From NCBI GenBank assembly GCA_963775245.1, contig CAVZID010000035.1, positions 62,001-126,000 of the forward strand: DNA of 64,000 nucleotides, given 5' to 3'. This DNA is from CAVSWT01 sp963775245. Lineage in GTDB: Bacteria; Bacteroidota; Ignavibacteria; Ignavibacteriales; Ignavibacteriaceae. Positions 27,197-35,683 of the stretch are shown in pieces. The notes under the pieces are model-generated. The model worked only from the letters and a program-made list of their open reading frames with translations. It was not told where the DNA came from and did no database searches. Positions within the stretch are counted from its first letter, which is position 1; each line of letters starts with the position of its first letter. The position numbers were made by a program, and so were the translations under genes.

Positions 27197-28155
27197 AAAC
27201 GCCAAATAAAGTTCAATTAGCTTTTCTTCCAACACCACTTCAGAAAATTAATTTTGAAGGAAAGAATTTTCTGATTAAGCGTGATGATATGACCGGATTT
27301 GAATTAACCGGGAATAAAGTTAGGAAACTTGAGTATTTGATCTACCAGGCAAGAAAAGAAAAAGCAGATTATATTTTTACGGAAGGCGGTGAGCAGTCAA
27401 ATCATGCACGGGCTACTGTTATAGCTGCTTCGCAATTTGGTATTAAATCAAAAATATTTTTATGGGGGAAAGACAGAACTAATCCTGAAGGGAACCTTTT
27501 CCTTGATAAATATTTTAATTCTGAAATTATGTTTCTGAATAAAAAAGTTTATGCAAATGTTAATGATATTATGTTTGAAGAAAGACAAAAATTTTTAAAG
27601 AAAGGTAAAAAGGTTTTTGTTATCCCTGGTGGAGGTTCAACAACTTTGGGTATCTGGGGGTATATTTCATTTATGAATGAATTGAGTAAACAAATTGACG
27701 CTGAAAAATTAACAGGGATAATAACTGCTTCCGGTTCTGGGGGAACTTCAGCGGGAATATTAGTTGGGGCAGCAATGTTAAATTTAAAATTAAAAGTTTA
27801 TGCAGTAAACGTTATCCATCCTGAAGAAATTATAAGAAAAAAAATATTGCAGTTAGCTGAAGGCTGCGTTCTTGATTATAATTTGAATTGTAAAATTAAT
27901 CCGGATAATCTTGTTATTCTTGATGGTTATTCTTCTGAAGGTTATAAAAATATTACTCATGATAAATTAATGTTAATAAAAAGAGTTGCATTATCATCCG
28001 GAATTATTTTGGATCCTGCTTATACCGGGAAAGCGTTCAAAGCTTATTATGACATCTTCTTATTTAAGAATAAAGGGATGAAAAATTTGTTCGTACATAC
28101 AGGAGGAATATTTGGAGTGTTTGATAAACGGAAAGAATATTTGAGTGTTTACTGA
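27193..28155 (+). CDS. PLP-dependent D-cysteine desulfhydrase / ACC deaminase family
   Basis: A 320-residue fold-type II PLP enzyme of the D-cysteine desulfhydrase/ACC deaminase family. The PLP lysine is in LTGNKVRKLEYL (about residue 42), the substrate loop is EGGEQSNHARAT, and a glycine-rich cofactor loop is ASGSGGTSAGILVG. Members degrade D-cysteine or related amino acids to pyruvate and ammonia; the exact substrate cannot be assigned. Start ATG 27193 overlaps the kdsB stop, implying co-translation. Confidence 0.85.
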   Translation: MKTPNKVQLAFLPTPLQKINFEGKNFLIKRDDMTGFELTGNKVRKLEYLIYQARKEKADYIFTEGGEQSNHARATVIAASQFGIKSKIFLWGKDRTNPEGNLFLDKYFNSEIMFLNKKVYANVNDIMFEERQKFLKKGKKVFVIPGGGSTTLGIWGYISFMNELSKQIDAEKLTGIITASGSGGTSAGILVGAAMLNLKLKVYAVNVIHPEEIIRKKILQLAEGCVLDYNLNCKINPDNLVILDGYSSEGYKNITHDKLMLIKRVALSSGIILDPAYTGKAFKAYYDIFLFKNKGMKNLFVHTGGIFGVFDKRKEYLSVY

Positions 28156-28207
28156 TCAGATTTCTAATTCAGTTTTAATTTCAATTTATAAAGCGTAATT
28201 TTAAACC

Positions 28208-28618
28208 ATGAATTGTATATTTTGTGATATTGTACACCATAAAGCTAAAGCTGAAATTTTGTATGAGAATGAAAAAATTATTTCTTTCCTTGATATTAAC
28301 CCAATGAACTATGGACATGCACTCATAATTCCAAAGCAGCATTACGAAAATTTTCTTCAAGTTCCGGATGAGTATCTTCTGGAAATGATTAATGGAACGC
28401 GTATTATTTCAAACGCTGTTACTAAAAGTTTAAAACCAGATGGTTTTAATATTGTAGCAAACAACGGAAAGGCAGCAGGTCAGTCGGTTTTTCATTTCCA
28501 TTTTCATATAATTCCACGTTTCCTTGATGATGGGTTTAAAATAAAATTGAATTTAAAAAAATATCAAAACGGAAATATTAAAATGTTCGGTGAAAAAATT
28601 CGTTCAGAGATAAAATAA
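28208..28618 (+). CDS. HIT-family nucleotide hydrolase
   Basis: A 136-residue histidine-triad protein, probably a purine nucleoside phosphoramidase or dinucleotide hydrolase. It has the zinc-like start CIFCDIV, the substrate segment NPMNYGHALIIPKQH and the triad FHFHFHIIPR (about residues 96-105). Its 3' neighbour, the B12-binding protein, starts 15 bases later with a GAGGG site, so the two may be co-transcribed. Confidence 0.93.
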   Translation: MNCIFCDIVHHKAKAEILYENEKIISFLDINPMNYGHALIIPKQHYENFLQVPDEYLLEMINGTRIISNAVTKSLKPDGFNIVANNGKAAGQSVFHFHFHIIPRFLDDGFKIKLNLKKYQNGNIKMFGEKIRSEIK

Positions 28619-28632
28619 AAGAGGGAAAAATA

Positions 28633-29043
28633 ATGGATAAAAAGATAAGAGTTTTAGTTGCCAAAGCCGGATTGGATGGGCATGATAGAGGCGCAAAAGT
28701 TATTGCGGCAGCTTTACGCGATGCAGGAATGGAAGTAATTTATACTGGATTGAGACAAACTCCTGAAATGATAGTTGAAGCTGCAATTCAAGAAGATGTT
28801 GATGTAATCGGAATAAGTATTTTATCCGGTGCACATATGACAATTCTTCCAAAGATAAAAAAGTTAATGGATGAAAAAGGTTTGAATGATGTTTTGCTAA
28901 CCGGCGGTGGAATTATTCCCGAGGAAGATATAAAATCATTAAGTGTAATGGGAGTCGGTAAATTATTTACGCCCGGGGCTTCAACAGTTGCTATAGCCGA
29001 TTATATTAAAGAATGGTGCAGCGAACATCCAAAAGTCAATTAG
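28633..29043 (+). CDS. Cobalamin-binding domain protein (methylmalonyl-CoA mutase C-terminal type)
   Basis: A 136-residue stand-alone B12-binding domain. The DGHDRG motif (about residues 15-20) supplies the lower axial histidine of the bound cobalamin. GISILSGAHM and LTGGGIIPEED complete the fold. It matches the small or C-terminal part of methylmalonyl-CoA mutase; the catalytic large subunit must be encoded elsewhere. A bidirectional terminator follows. Confidence 0.92.
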   Translation: MDKKIRVLVAKAGLDGHDRGAKVIAAALRDAGMEVIYTGLRQTPEMIVEAAIQEDVDVIGISILSGAHMTILPKIKKLMDEKGLNDVLLTGGGIIPEEDIKSLSVMGVGKLFTPGASTVAIADYIKEWCSEHPKVN

Positions 29044-29059
29044 AAATATTATAGCCTAT

Positions 29060-29097
29060 AAAAAAAAGCTGCTCAAATTTTGGGCAGCTTTTTTTAT
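29060..29097. terminator. Bidirectional Rho-independent terminator
   Basis: The stem AAAAGCTGC ... GCAGCTTTT is preceded by an A run and followed by a T run, so it can work on both strands. It sits between the ends of the convergent B12-binding gene and the cytochrome island. Confidence 0.88.
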
Positions 29098-29115
29098 TTT
29101 AAAATTTAAGGATTC

Positions 29116-30018
29116 TTAATCCCCTCTAACATTAATATTTCCTCTTACATTAATAATCCCATTTATGTGCTTAGTCTCATCAATAATATTACCTTGATCA
29201 TCAACGACTCCAACATGGCAACTAGAACATGCTGTCAATGGTACTTGAATATGCCCGGCAGGGGCAACACTTTCAGAAGTTCCATGACAAGAACCGCATT
29301 TTGCTTGAGTGCCGTCTACTTTTGTCCAGTTTACTGTTTTATTATTCCCAATAATTTTATCTGATACAAATACGAAAGTATCCTGCGGTGCAGCATTTGC
29401 TTTATCAAACTCAAAATTACCATGGCAATAAGTATTTGCACAAGAACCATCTGAAGGATTGAAAGTTGCATTAGTTGCAATATTGTTTGTTGCTAAATTT
29501 TTCAAAGTAACTTCAGCAGGTAAATTACTACCCAAATGCCCTGCACTGTAAACAGAGGTTGGAACTTTATGGCAATCATCGCAGGTAACATTGCTGCTTA
29601 ATATATGATTGTATAAATGATTTGCATGAGCTCCAACACCCATAACAGTAGTCGAAGTCTCACCATTTATATCTCTTGGAGGAGCAAACTTTGTTGGATC
29701 TGCAAAATCTCCATGGCATGTATTACAAGCTAAAGGGCCACCAGTATTGGTATGGCAGGTTAAGCAGCTTGCCCCTGTTAATCCTCCTGAAAAATCAGCA
29801 GCATGACATTGCTGACAATCTTTCATATTCCAATTATCATTTTTGATCATAAGTCCGTGAAAGTTAGAAGAACTTTTGGAAATAAATCCTTCCTTATGCA
29901 CTTTGACTTTTGCTTGAGGAGTTATATTATTTTCAAGCTTACTGCAGCCAGAAATAAATAATCCCAAAAAGGCTGCTACAAAAATTATGAGAGTTATATA
30001 TTTCATTTTAATCTTCAT
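29116..30018 (-). CDS. Heptahaem cytochrome c lipoprotein
   Basis: A secreted lipoprotein with seven haem-binding motifs: six CXXCH (CQQCH, CLTCH, CNTCH, CDDCH, CGSCH, CSSCH) and one CX4CH (CANTYCH). This mix resembles the CxxxxCH/CxxCH cytochromes found in Geobacter. The lipobox is LFISGC, so it should be anchored to a membrane, probably the outer one. The frame is open further upstream, but the lipoprotein signal fixes the start at ATG 30018 (or 30024 or 30006); GTGAG overlapping the previous stop is the ribosome site. It is the last gene of the cytochrome unit and probably an electron carrier. Confidence 0.88.
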   Translation of the reverse strand: MKIKMKYITLIIFVAAFLGLFISGCSKLENNITPQAKVKVHKEGFISKSSSNFHGLMIKNDNWNMKDCQQCHAADFSGGLTGASCLTCHTNTGGPLACNTCHGDFADPTKFAPPRDINGETSTTVMGVGAHANHLYNHILSSNVTCDDCHKVPTSVYSAGHLGSNLPAEVTLKNLATNNIATNATFNPSDGSCANTYCHGNFEFDKANAAPQDTFVFVSDKIIGNNKTVNWTKVDGTQAKCGSCHGTSESVAPAGHIQVPLTACSSCHVGVVDDQGNIIDETKHINGIINVRGNINVRGD

Positions 30019-30025
30019 ATTCATC

Positions 30026-31228
30026 TCACTTTGCCCCATGACAATAACCACAGAATCCAACACCGGAAGGAGTTTGAGGACTAGCACTCGTATGACAATT
30101 GAAACAAACCGAACCAGCATTATCGTGCCAATCGCCATGAGTGTCTTTCATAAAATTAGCCGGGTGTGTTTTAGGATTTGTTCCTTTTATTCCATCACTA
30201 TCCAAATGACATTTAATGCAAGTCGGATCAGCACCTTGTGTATCATGACATGCTGCACAACTTTCAATATCTCTTCTGGCTAAAGTTGCATGCTCTCCGC
30301 CGCCGCTTCCAACACCTATTATCATAAAGTTTGGCTGCAAATGTGAGTATGGTTCAATTCCGCCTAAGCTGTAATCTGCATCTTTACCTTGATGACATGA
30401 AGTACAGAAATTTTCCAGGTCGTGGCATGATTGGCAATCAGCTGATTTCCCTTTTGCATCAATCCCATGAGTGAATTGATAGTCTAACGAATGAACTCTT
30501 GTAATTTGCTGTTGTTTAACGCCAGTCTTAAAGTTGCTTGGTGAATAGGGTTGATAAAAATTATCTTTGGTATTTTTTTCAATAATAACGTTTGAAGCAT
30601 CATGGCATTCTTCGCATGAATTATTATCATGGCACATCATACAGTTTGCATTCATTTCTCTTGCAGCAAATTTATGTGCTTTTAAGAATGTACTGCTTTT
30701 ATGACTTTGCGGAATCAAATTAGCAGTAGAAATATGACATGCTTCGCAAGCACTTGGAGCTGCTTTTGTTGAGCCATGACATGAGAAACATGTTTCCATA
30801 GGCGGATTAGGGTTAGCTAATTCGCTGCTGTATTTAACATCCTTTAATCCAACATGACATTTTTCACATTCCAATTTTTGTTTTGAAATATGAAAACTGT
30901 GGTTAAAAATTAACTCGGATTTTTTCTTGATTAAAGGTTCATAATTATCATCGTAATGGCACATATTACAATTTTTTTCATCCTCCACATCGTGGCAGGT
31001 TCCGCAGCTTTCGTGAGTAGGGAATAGATTATCATTTAATGATGTGCTGGTTGGAACTGCTGTATGGCATGATTCGCAATCTGTAACATCCGCATGCAGC
31101 TTATGAGAAAATTTTATTAGCTTACTATTATCTTTCGGTCCGTCATCCCCATCAGGTTTAAAAGCTGCAAAAAGCAAAGCAGCGGCGAATATAGGAATCA
31201 GAATAAAGTATAGGTATTTAAATTTCAT
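30026..31228 (-). CDS. Fourteen-haem cytochrome c
   Basis: A 400-residue exported cytochrome with 14 CXXCH motifs, from CESCH near residue 53 to CGYCH at the C-terminus, about one haem per 28 residues. The N-terminal hydrophobic segment (about 5-23, YLYFILIPIFAAALLFAAF) is a signal peptide or membrane anchor. Many extra histidines could serve as second axial ligands. Such proteins form periplasmic wires in metal-reducing bacteria. The start lies seven bases after the corrected end of the beta-barrel gene, and its stop nearly touches the heptahaem gene, so the three are co-translated. Confidence 0.9.
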   Translation of the reverse strand: MKFKYLYFILIPIFAAALLFAAFKPDGDDGPKDNSKLIKFSHKLHADVTDCESCHTAVPTSTSLNDNLFPTHESCGTCHDVEDEKNCNMCHYDDNYEPLIKKKSELIFNHSFHISKQKLECEKCHVGLKDVKYSSELANPNPPMETCFSCHGSTKAAPSACEACHISTANLIPQSHKSSTFLKAHKFAAREMNANCMMCHDNNSCEECHDASNVIIEKNTKDNFYQPYSPSNFKTGVKQQQITRVHSLDYQFTHGIDAKGKSADCQSCHDLENFCTSCHQGKDADYSLGGIEPYSHLQPNFMIIGVGSGGGEHATLARRDIESCAACHDTQGADPTCIKCHLDSDGIKGTNPKTHPANFMKDTHGDWHDNAGSVCFNCHTSASPQTPSGVGFCGYCHGAK

Positions 31229-31234
31229 TGTTCA

Positions 31235-32508
31235 TCAGTTAAAGTTTGTATTGAACCAGTAGTTTATTTTGAAGAAGAATCTAAAATCATTCTTATATAT
31301 TTTATTGTTCATAAATTGAGCCTGGCCGTCAAATGATAAGAATGCAAATGGCCTGTAGTTTAATCCGCCAAAATGGTAACTAAATGATTTTTATTATCAT
31401 CTTTTGAAAGCTTATAGCTAGAATATGAAATACCTGCAGAAGGGGTTAGCATGCCTTCAAGAAATGAGTAGGCTGAGTAAAGTGATAAAGCATCAAGCTC
31501 GCCTTCATAGCCAAATGTTTTCCTATAGTTCATACTGCCGTAATTTGAATTTACTCCTAAAGTAAGTCTTTGCGAATTATCATCCTTATAAATTACATCC
31601 CCAAACTTTCCTATTAAAGTAAAAATTTTTGTTAAATCGTAATCTGCGCCAAGTTCAAACTCCTGCGAATTGCCGTAATCGAAAACTGAAAAAATAGAAT
31701 TGTATTTTATTCTCGGTTCTCTAAAATTGTAATAAGCATTTAATCTTAGATTCTTTATTTGTTCATAAGATCCATAAGCTTCAATCTTAGAAGTCATTGC
31801 AAAATTTATATCATAATCATATTTAGTGTTAATTGAAAAAAGATTTTTCTTTTCATAATTAACTTCTGCACTGGCATATTGATATTGGGTTGATTCGTTT
31901 TGAATTAAAACTTGCATCGGATTTAGATTTACATCGTAACGCAAAGCCCAGTAATCCTGGGCTTTGAAATTCTTTTTCACATATCCAAGAGCAAATTGAA
32001 AATCTTTTACAGATACTGCTGTAATTTTTCCGCCTACTATATAATCATTTTTAAAGTCGTCAGTTAAATTTAGTTTCTGATATGCCGGAACGTTACCGCC
32101 GACATATCCGGTTAATTTATATCCGGACTTTTTCAAGTCAACATTTAAACCATCGAAAGTGCCGCCGGCAATACCGCTGAATATCGGCTGTCTTCCTAAT
32201 TTAAAGCTAAGTACATCAAATAGATTCCTGCCTTCAAAATAAAGATTATAAAATCTTAATCTCGGGTCGTTTTGTAAACTATTCGATAAATCAGCTTCAA
32301 GGTTTAAATAAGACCTTAAAGAAAATTTCCCCTCGTTAATGTTAAGAGTCAGCATTTGAAAAGATCTAAGATATTTTCCTGAGACATCTGTAGTATCAAA
32401 TCTTTGAAATGCATATAACGAAGAAGAAAATCTTCCATTAATATTTTGAGAAAAAATCAGCGGAATATTTAGAATAATTAGCAGTAGTGTAAAAAGATAT
32501 TTCTTCAT
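31235..32508 (-). CDS. Outer-membrane beta-barrel protein, C-terminus displaced by one frameshift
   Basis: This gene is read as far as 31360 in one frame and to 31235 in another. It has a signal peptide (KKYLFTLLLIILNIPLIFS) and a body of alternating amphipathic strands. After correction it has a C-terminus ending FFKINYWFNTNFN, typical of outer-membrane barrels. The break is one missing base in the T run 31388-31392 (plus strand); without correction the protein ends abruptly in LVTILAD. About 424 residues. I do not recognise a named family. Its place between tetrahaem and 14-haem cytochrome genes suggests a porin-like sheath for electron transfer across the outer membrane, by analogy with porin-cytochrome conduits. 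Confidence 0.78.
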
Positions 32509-32528
32509 TTTCTATACTTTGTGAATTT

Positions 32529-33098
32529 TTATTCTTTACCAGGGATTGGGTGTTTAATTTGAGCCCACATTTTGTCTAAATCTCTTGCAACATAAGTAGG
32601 GCTATCCGGATTATGACAGCCTGAGCAAAAGGCTTTAAGATCTGTATGTTCCATTAATCCATTTGCCAATGCTTCTTTTTTATCTTTCATAATCTTTAAG
32701 CTCTTATAGTCACCGCCTGCTCCATGGCAAGTTTCACACTGAACACCATCTTCAATACTGAATTTAGGGCCTTTTAATGAGGCGTCTACATTATAACCGC
32801 TTGTATGGCATTTTAAGCAAGCTTCAGTTTCAGCAGCTTTTGTTTTATAACCCAGTTTTTTTGCGATCTCATCTGCTTTTTCTGTTTGAAGAGTTTTATA
32901 TGCCTGAGCATGTTTTGTCCCTTGCCAAATAACAAATTGCTTCCCTTGTTTTTCGGATTTGTGACACATACCGCAGGTTGATGCACCGACAAATTGGTGT
33001 TCTTTAGGTTTATCGGCTCCTTGTGCGTACATGCTTTGAACTATTAGGAGGGGAGATACGAACAGTATTATTAGTGTGCAAATTGATTTGATTTTCAT
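32529..33098 (-). CDS. Tetrahaem cytochrome c (c554-like)
   Basis: A 189-residue exported cytochrome with four CXXCH motifs: CGMCH, CLKCH, CETCH and CSGCH. The style (FVGASTCGMCHKSEKQG, GVQCETCHGAGGDYKSL, FCSGCHNPDSPTY) resembles cytochrome c554-family proteins. A signal peptide of about 26 residues ends in MYAQG. It should be a soluble periplasmic electron shuttle. The beta-barrel gene starts 20 bases after its stop, so they are probably one operon. Confidence 0.88.
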   Translation of the reverse strand: MKIKSICTLIILFVSPLLIVQSMYAQGADKPKEHQFVGASTCGMCHKSEKQGKQFVIWQGTKHAQAYKTLQTEKADEIAKKLGYKTKAAETEACLKCHTSGYNVDASLKGPKFSIEDGVQCETCHGAGGDYKSLKIMKDKKEALANGLMEHTDLKAFCSGCHNPDSPTYVARDLDKMWAQIKHPIPGKE

Positions 33099-33143
33099 TG
33101 TACCTCCAGAATCATTTAGTTTGAATTATTATTATTTATAACT

Positions 33144-33178
33144 GGAGAGTCCAACTTACATTTTATTATGGACTCTCC
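33144..33178 (-). terminator. Hairpin between the T9SS cytochrome and the downstream cytochrome genes
   Basis: A perfect 10-bp stem (GGAGAGTCCA at 33144-33153, TGGACTCTCC at 33169-33178) with a 15-base AT loop lies in the 103-base gap after the T9SS cytochrome gene. There is no U run on the minus strand, so it may be an attenuator or RNA-stabilising stem rather than a full terminator. Confidence 0.45.
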
Positions 33179-33201
33179 ACTGAATTTGATTTGATTAGAT
33201 G

Positions 33202-34782
33202 TTACTTTAACAGAACCATCTTCTTGACAACTGAAAAATTATCAGCTTCTATTCTATACAAATATACTCCTGATGCAAGCGATGCTGCATTCCAACCAAT
33301 TGTATATTTCCCTTGCTGCATAAATTTGTTTATTAGAGTTGCAACTTCATTACCAATTGCATCGTAGACAACAATCTTAACATTCCCTGCTTTTGGAATT
33401 GAGAAATCAATTTCCGTGGTTGGGTTGAAAGGATTAGGATAATTTTGACTTAAACTATATTGAGTTGGCAATATGGAGTTATCATTTGTTACAGAAGTTG
33501 GATTTAAGCTAGCGATAGCATCTTCTAATAATTTTTGAACTAACCTTGTATTATGAATTCCATGACTTCCTTCTTGTTGACAAGCTTCAAGATTATAGTT
33601 TGCTTCTTTGAATATATCTGTTGTAGAATCTGCAGACGATACATTTGCTAATGCTGTAGCTAGTACATTAATAAGGCTGTCAGTTTTTGTCTGAGTTCCT
33701 CTATAGTCAAACATTTTTTCATGATTTGAGGTATCAACAACTGAAGTATAATCAGCATGACATCCTATGCATGCTTGAACTTTTGGCAAAAATGTATGCC
33801 CATGTGCAACACCACCGAATGGGCCAGGGCCCTCAGCATTCAAATGACAATTTATACATCTTTCTTTTGCTGCAAATGTATGTGCAGAGCTTTGATATTT
33901 TTCGTTAGGATATTGATATCCAAAAAACTTTGAACCACTTAAACATCCGGATGTAGTGTGATGAGGAGCTGAGTTTATGTTAACAGTATCTTCTATTTCA
34001 GCATTGTGACATTCGTCGCAAATAACTCTTGCCCCAGAGACAGGAAATCTTAATTGATGAGGATATTTCTTTGAATGCGGATCATGGCATGCAACACAAG
34101 TTATAGGTTGAATTTCATCACCAGTTGCATCCAATTTTTCTTGGTAATTTGCAGGGTCTTTAGCAAAACGAACAAAACTTTGAGCAACATGGCATTTAAC
34201 ACATGCGGGGTTGTTTACTACAAAAGCTAATGATGAATCTGCTGAATGCGCATGTCCTGAAACAGCCCATTCCTCATAAAATCCATGATGAGAACCTTGA
34301 TGGCATTTACCGCAAAGTTCCGCTGAATAATCTAACTTGTTTATTGCTGAATCCCAATGGTCAGTTGAAAGGAAAGAATCTTTTGTACCTAATGGTCCGT
34401 GGCAGGCTTCGCATTGGACATTTTTTACTCTATTGAAATTAGCAGCATCTGTGATTGTATAGTTTGGGACTGTTGTATCTTGTTTTACATATTCATCAGC
34501 ACCATAATTAATGTTGTCTGTATCCCAACCTGTATTGTGGCATCGTAAACAAGCAAACCCAAAATGTGTATTCGCTATATTCGAATCCATAGCTACTGCA
34601 TGTAATGTGTTTTTCCACTCTTCGAATTTCGGTGCTCCAATACCGCCATTATAGTGGCAGGTTGCACATGAAGTTCCTTGCACGTCTGTTGTATCTCCAA
34701 CTCCAAGGTAATAATTTTGGGAAAAGGATAGTGTAAATAAAGATAAGACCAAGAAAACTGTGAAAAGTATTTTTTGTTTCAT
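33202..34782 (-). CDS. Nonahaem cytochrome c with a T9SS sorting domain
   Basis: A 526-residue secreted cytochrome. A signal peptide (1-21) is followed by nine CXXCH motifs (CATCH, CLRCH, CEACH, CGKCH, CVKCH, CVACH, CDECH, CINCH, CIGCH) over about residues 35-340. A helical part follows with ACQQEGSHGIHN, like the ends of nitrite-reductase or hydroxylamine-oxidoreductase-type cytochromes. The C-terminus is a type A T9SS sorting domain (NYPNPFNPTTEIDFSIP to MVLLK). The tag predicts export through the outer membrane and display at the cell surface. It heads the cytochrome island, and its role is probably extracellular electron transfer; catalysis on a nitrogen compound is an alternative. Confidence 0.9.
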   Translation of the reverse strand: MKQKILFTVFLVLSLFTLSFSQNYYLGVGDTTDVQGTSCATCHYNGGIGAPKFEEWKNTLHAVAMDSNIANTHFGFACLRCHNTGWDTDNINYGADEYVKQDTTVPNYTITDAANFNRVKNVQCEACHGPLGTKDSFLSTDHWDSAINKLDYSAELCGKCHQGSHHGFYEEWAVSGHAHSADSSLAFVVNNPACVKCHVAQSFVRFAKDPANYQEKLDATGDEIQPITCVACHDPHSKKYPHQLRFPVSGARVICDECHNAEIEDTVNINSAPHHTTSGCLSGSKFFGYQYPNEKYQSSAHTFAAKERCINCHLNAEGPGPFGGVAHGHTFLPKVQACIGCHADYTSVVDTSNHEKMFDYRGTQTKTDSLINVLATALANVSSADSTTDIFKEANYNLEACQQEGSHGIHNTRLVQKLLEDAIASLNPTSVTNDNSILPTQYSLSQNYPNPFNPTTEIDFSIPKAGNVKIVVYDAIGNEVATLINKFMQQGKYTIGWNAASLASGVYLYRIEADNFSVVKKMVLLK

Positions 34783-34952
34783 CGTATAACCCCGGCTAAT
34801 TTAATAATTTTGTATAATACGTGTCGCTTCTAAGACAAAAACTAAACCAACTTAAGAAATTGGAATTTCAACAAAAAAAAGAACTATAGTTTTCAAAACT
34901 GAGAAAGAAATATTACAGTTCTCTTGAGAGAGAAACAATATTTCAATTGTTG

Positions 34953-34983
34953 TTGGTGGTCTGAAATTTAATATGTAATTTCG
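34953..34983 (+). promoter_or_regulatory. Bacteroidota-type promoter candidate for the first MORN lipoprotein
   Basis: TTG (34953-34955), a 20-base spacer, then TAATTTCG (34976-34983), seven of eight positions of TAnnTTTG counting the free bases. Transcription would start near 34990, about 20 bases before ATG 35011. The 228-base divergent gap 34783-35010 must also hold the promoter of the cytochrome island, which I cannot place. Confidence 0.45.
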
Positions 34984-35010
34984 CCAATCAAAACAAAATA
35001 AGGATTTTTA

Positions 35011-35532
35011 ATGAAGTTAATAAAATCATTTTTAACAAAACACCTTATAATATACATAATTATTCTTTTAATTTTCAATTCATGTAACAAAAAAAGCAAG
35101 ACTAATCATAATAAATTTTTTGTCTCAGATAGCTTAGTATATAAATATGAAAGTAATGAATTGTTCAATGGTGTTGTCGTAGATACAATCAATAATCAAA
35201 TTGTTACATACGAAGTTAAGGATGGTAGAAAAAATGGATTTTTTAAAATTCTATCTTTAGCTGGAAAACAAATTATGAGTGGACATATTGTGAATAACAA
35301 AAATGAAGGTGAATGGAGTTACTATTACGATGATGGAAGTCTTGAATCAAAAGGTTTTTTTAAAAATGATAAACCAGATAGTATTTGGTATTGGTATTAT
35401 CCGGATAGTACTTTGAAAGAAAAAGGATTTTTCTTAAAGGGGAAAAGAATTGGTGAATGGTACTCATTTGATAAAAATGGCAAAATAATTAAAAAACAAG
35501 CATTTCCAGATACTTTAGCTAAGTCACAATAA
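35011..35532 (+). CDS. MORN-variant repeat lipoprotein (copy 1)
   Basis: A 173-residue lipoprotein with lipobox LIFNSC (cysteine at about residue 25) and MORN-like repeats in the mature part (NEGEWSYYYDDGSLESKGFF, then WYWYYPDSTLKEKGFFLKGK and IGEWYSFDKNGKI). Database entries often label such proteins 'YwqK-family antitoxin', but nothing here supports toxin neutralisation. It is probably a surface or periplasmic protein. The next gene is a clear paralogue. Confidence 0.8.
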   Translation: MKLIKSFLTKHLIIYIIILLIFNSCNKKSKTNHNKFFVSDSLVYKYESNELFNGVVVDTINNQIVTYEVKDGRKNGFFKILSLAGKQIMSGHIVNNKNEGEWSYYYDDGSLESKGFFKNDKPDSIWYWYYPDSTLKEKGFFLKGKRIGEWYSFDKNGKIIKKQAFPDTLAKSQ

Positions 35533-35552
35533 AAAAATATTTTAAAATGTTC

Positions 35553-35615
35553 TTGGACTATTCAAAATAATTTTTATATTTTACATGCAAGATATTTAAC
35601 CCTCCTAAATATCTT
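35553..35615 (+). promoter_or_regulatory. Promoter candidate and leader hairpin of the second MORN lipoprotein
   Basis: TTG (35553-35555), 21 bases, then TATTTTAC (35577-35584) is a weak Bacteroidota-type promoter. Directly after it a perfect 10-bp stem (AAGATATTTA at 35589-35598, TAAATATCTT at 35606-35615) exposes the loop ACCCTCC, which is complementary to Shine-Dalgarno sequences. It may be a leader element or the transcription end of copy 1. Confidence 0.35.
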
Positions 35616-35683
35616 AAAATAGGCTAAGCAGTTTTATCTGCAAATTTAATATTTTCTATTTCAATTTCTTTTTAAGGGATGCT

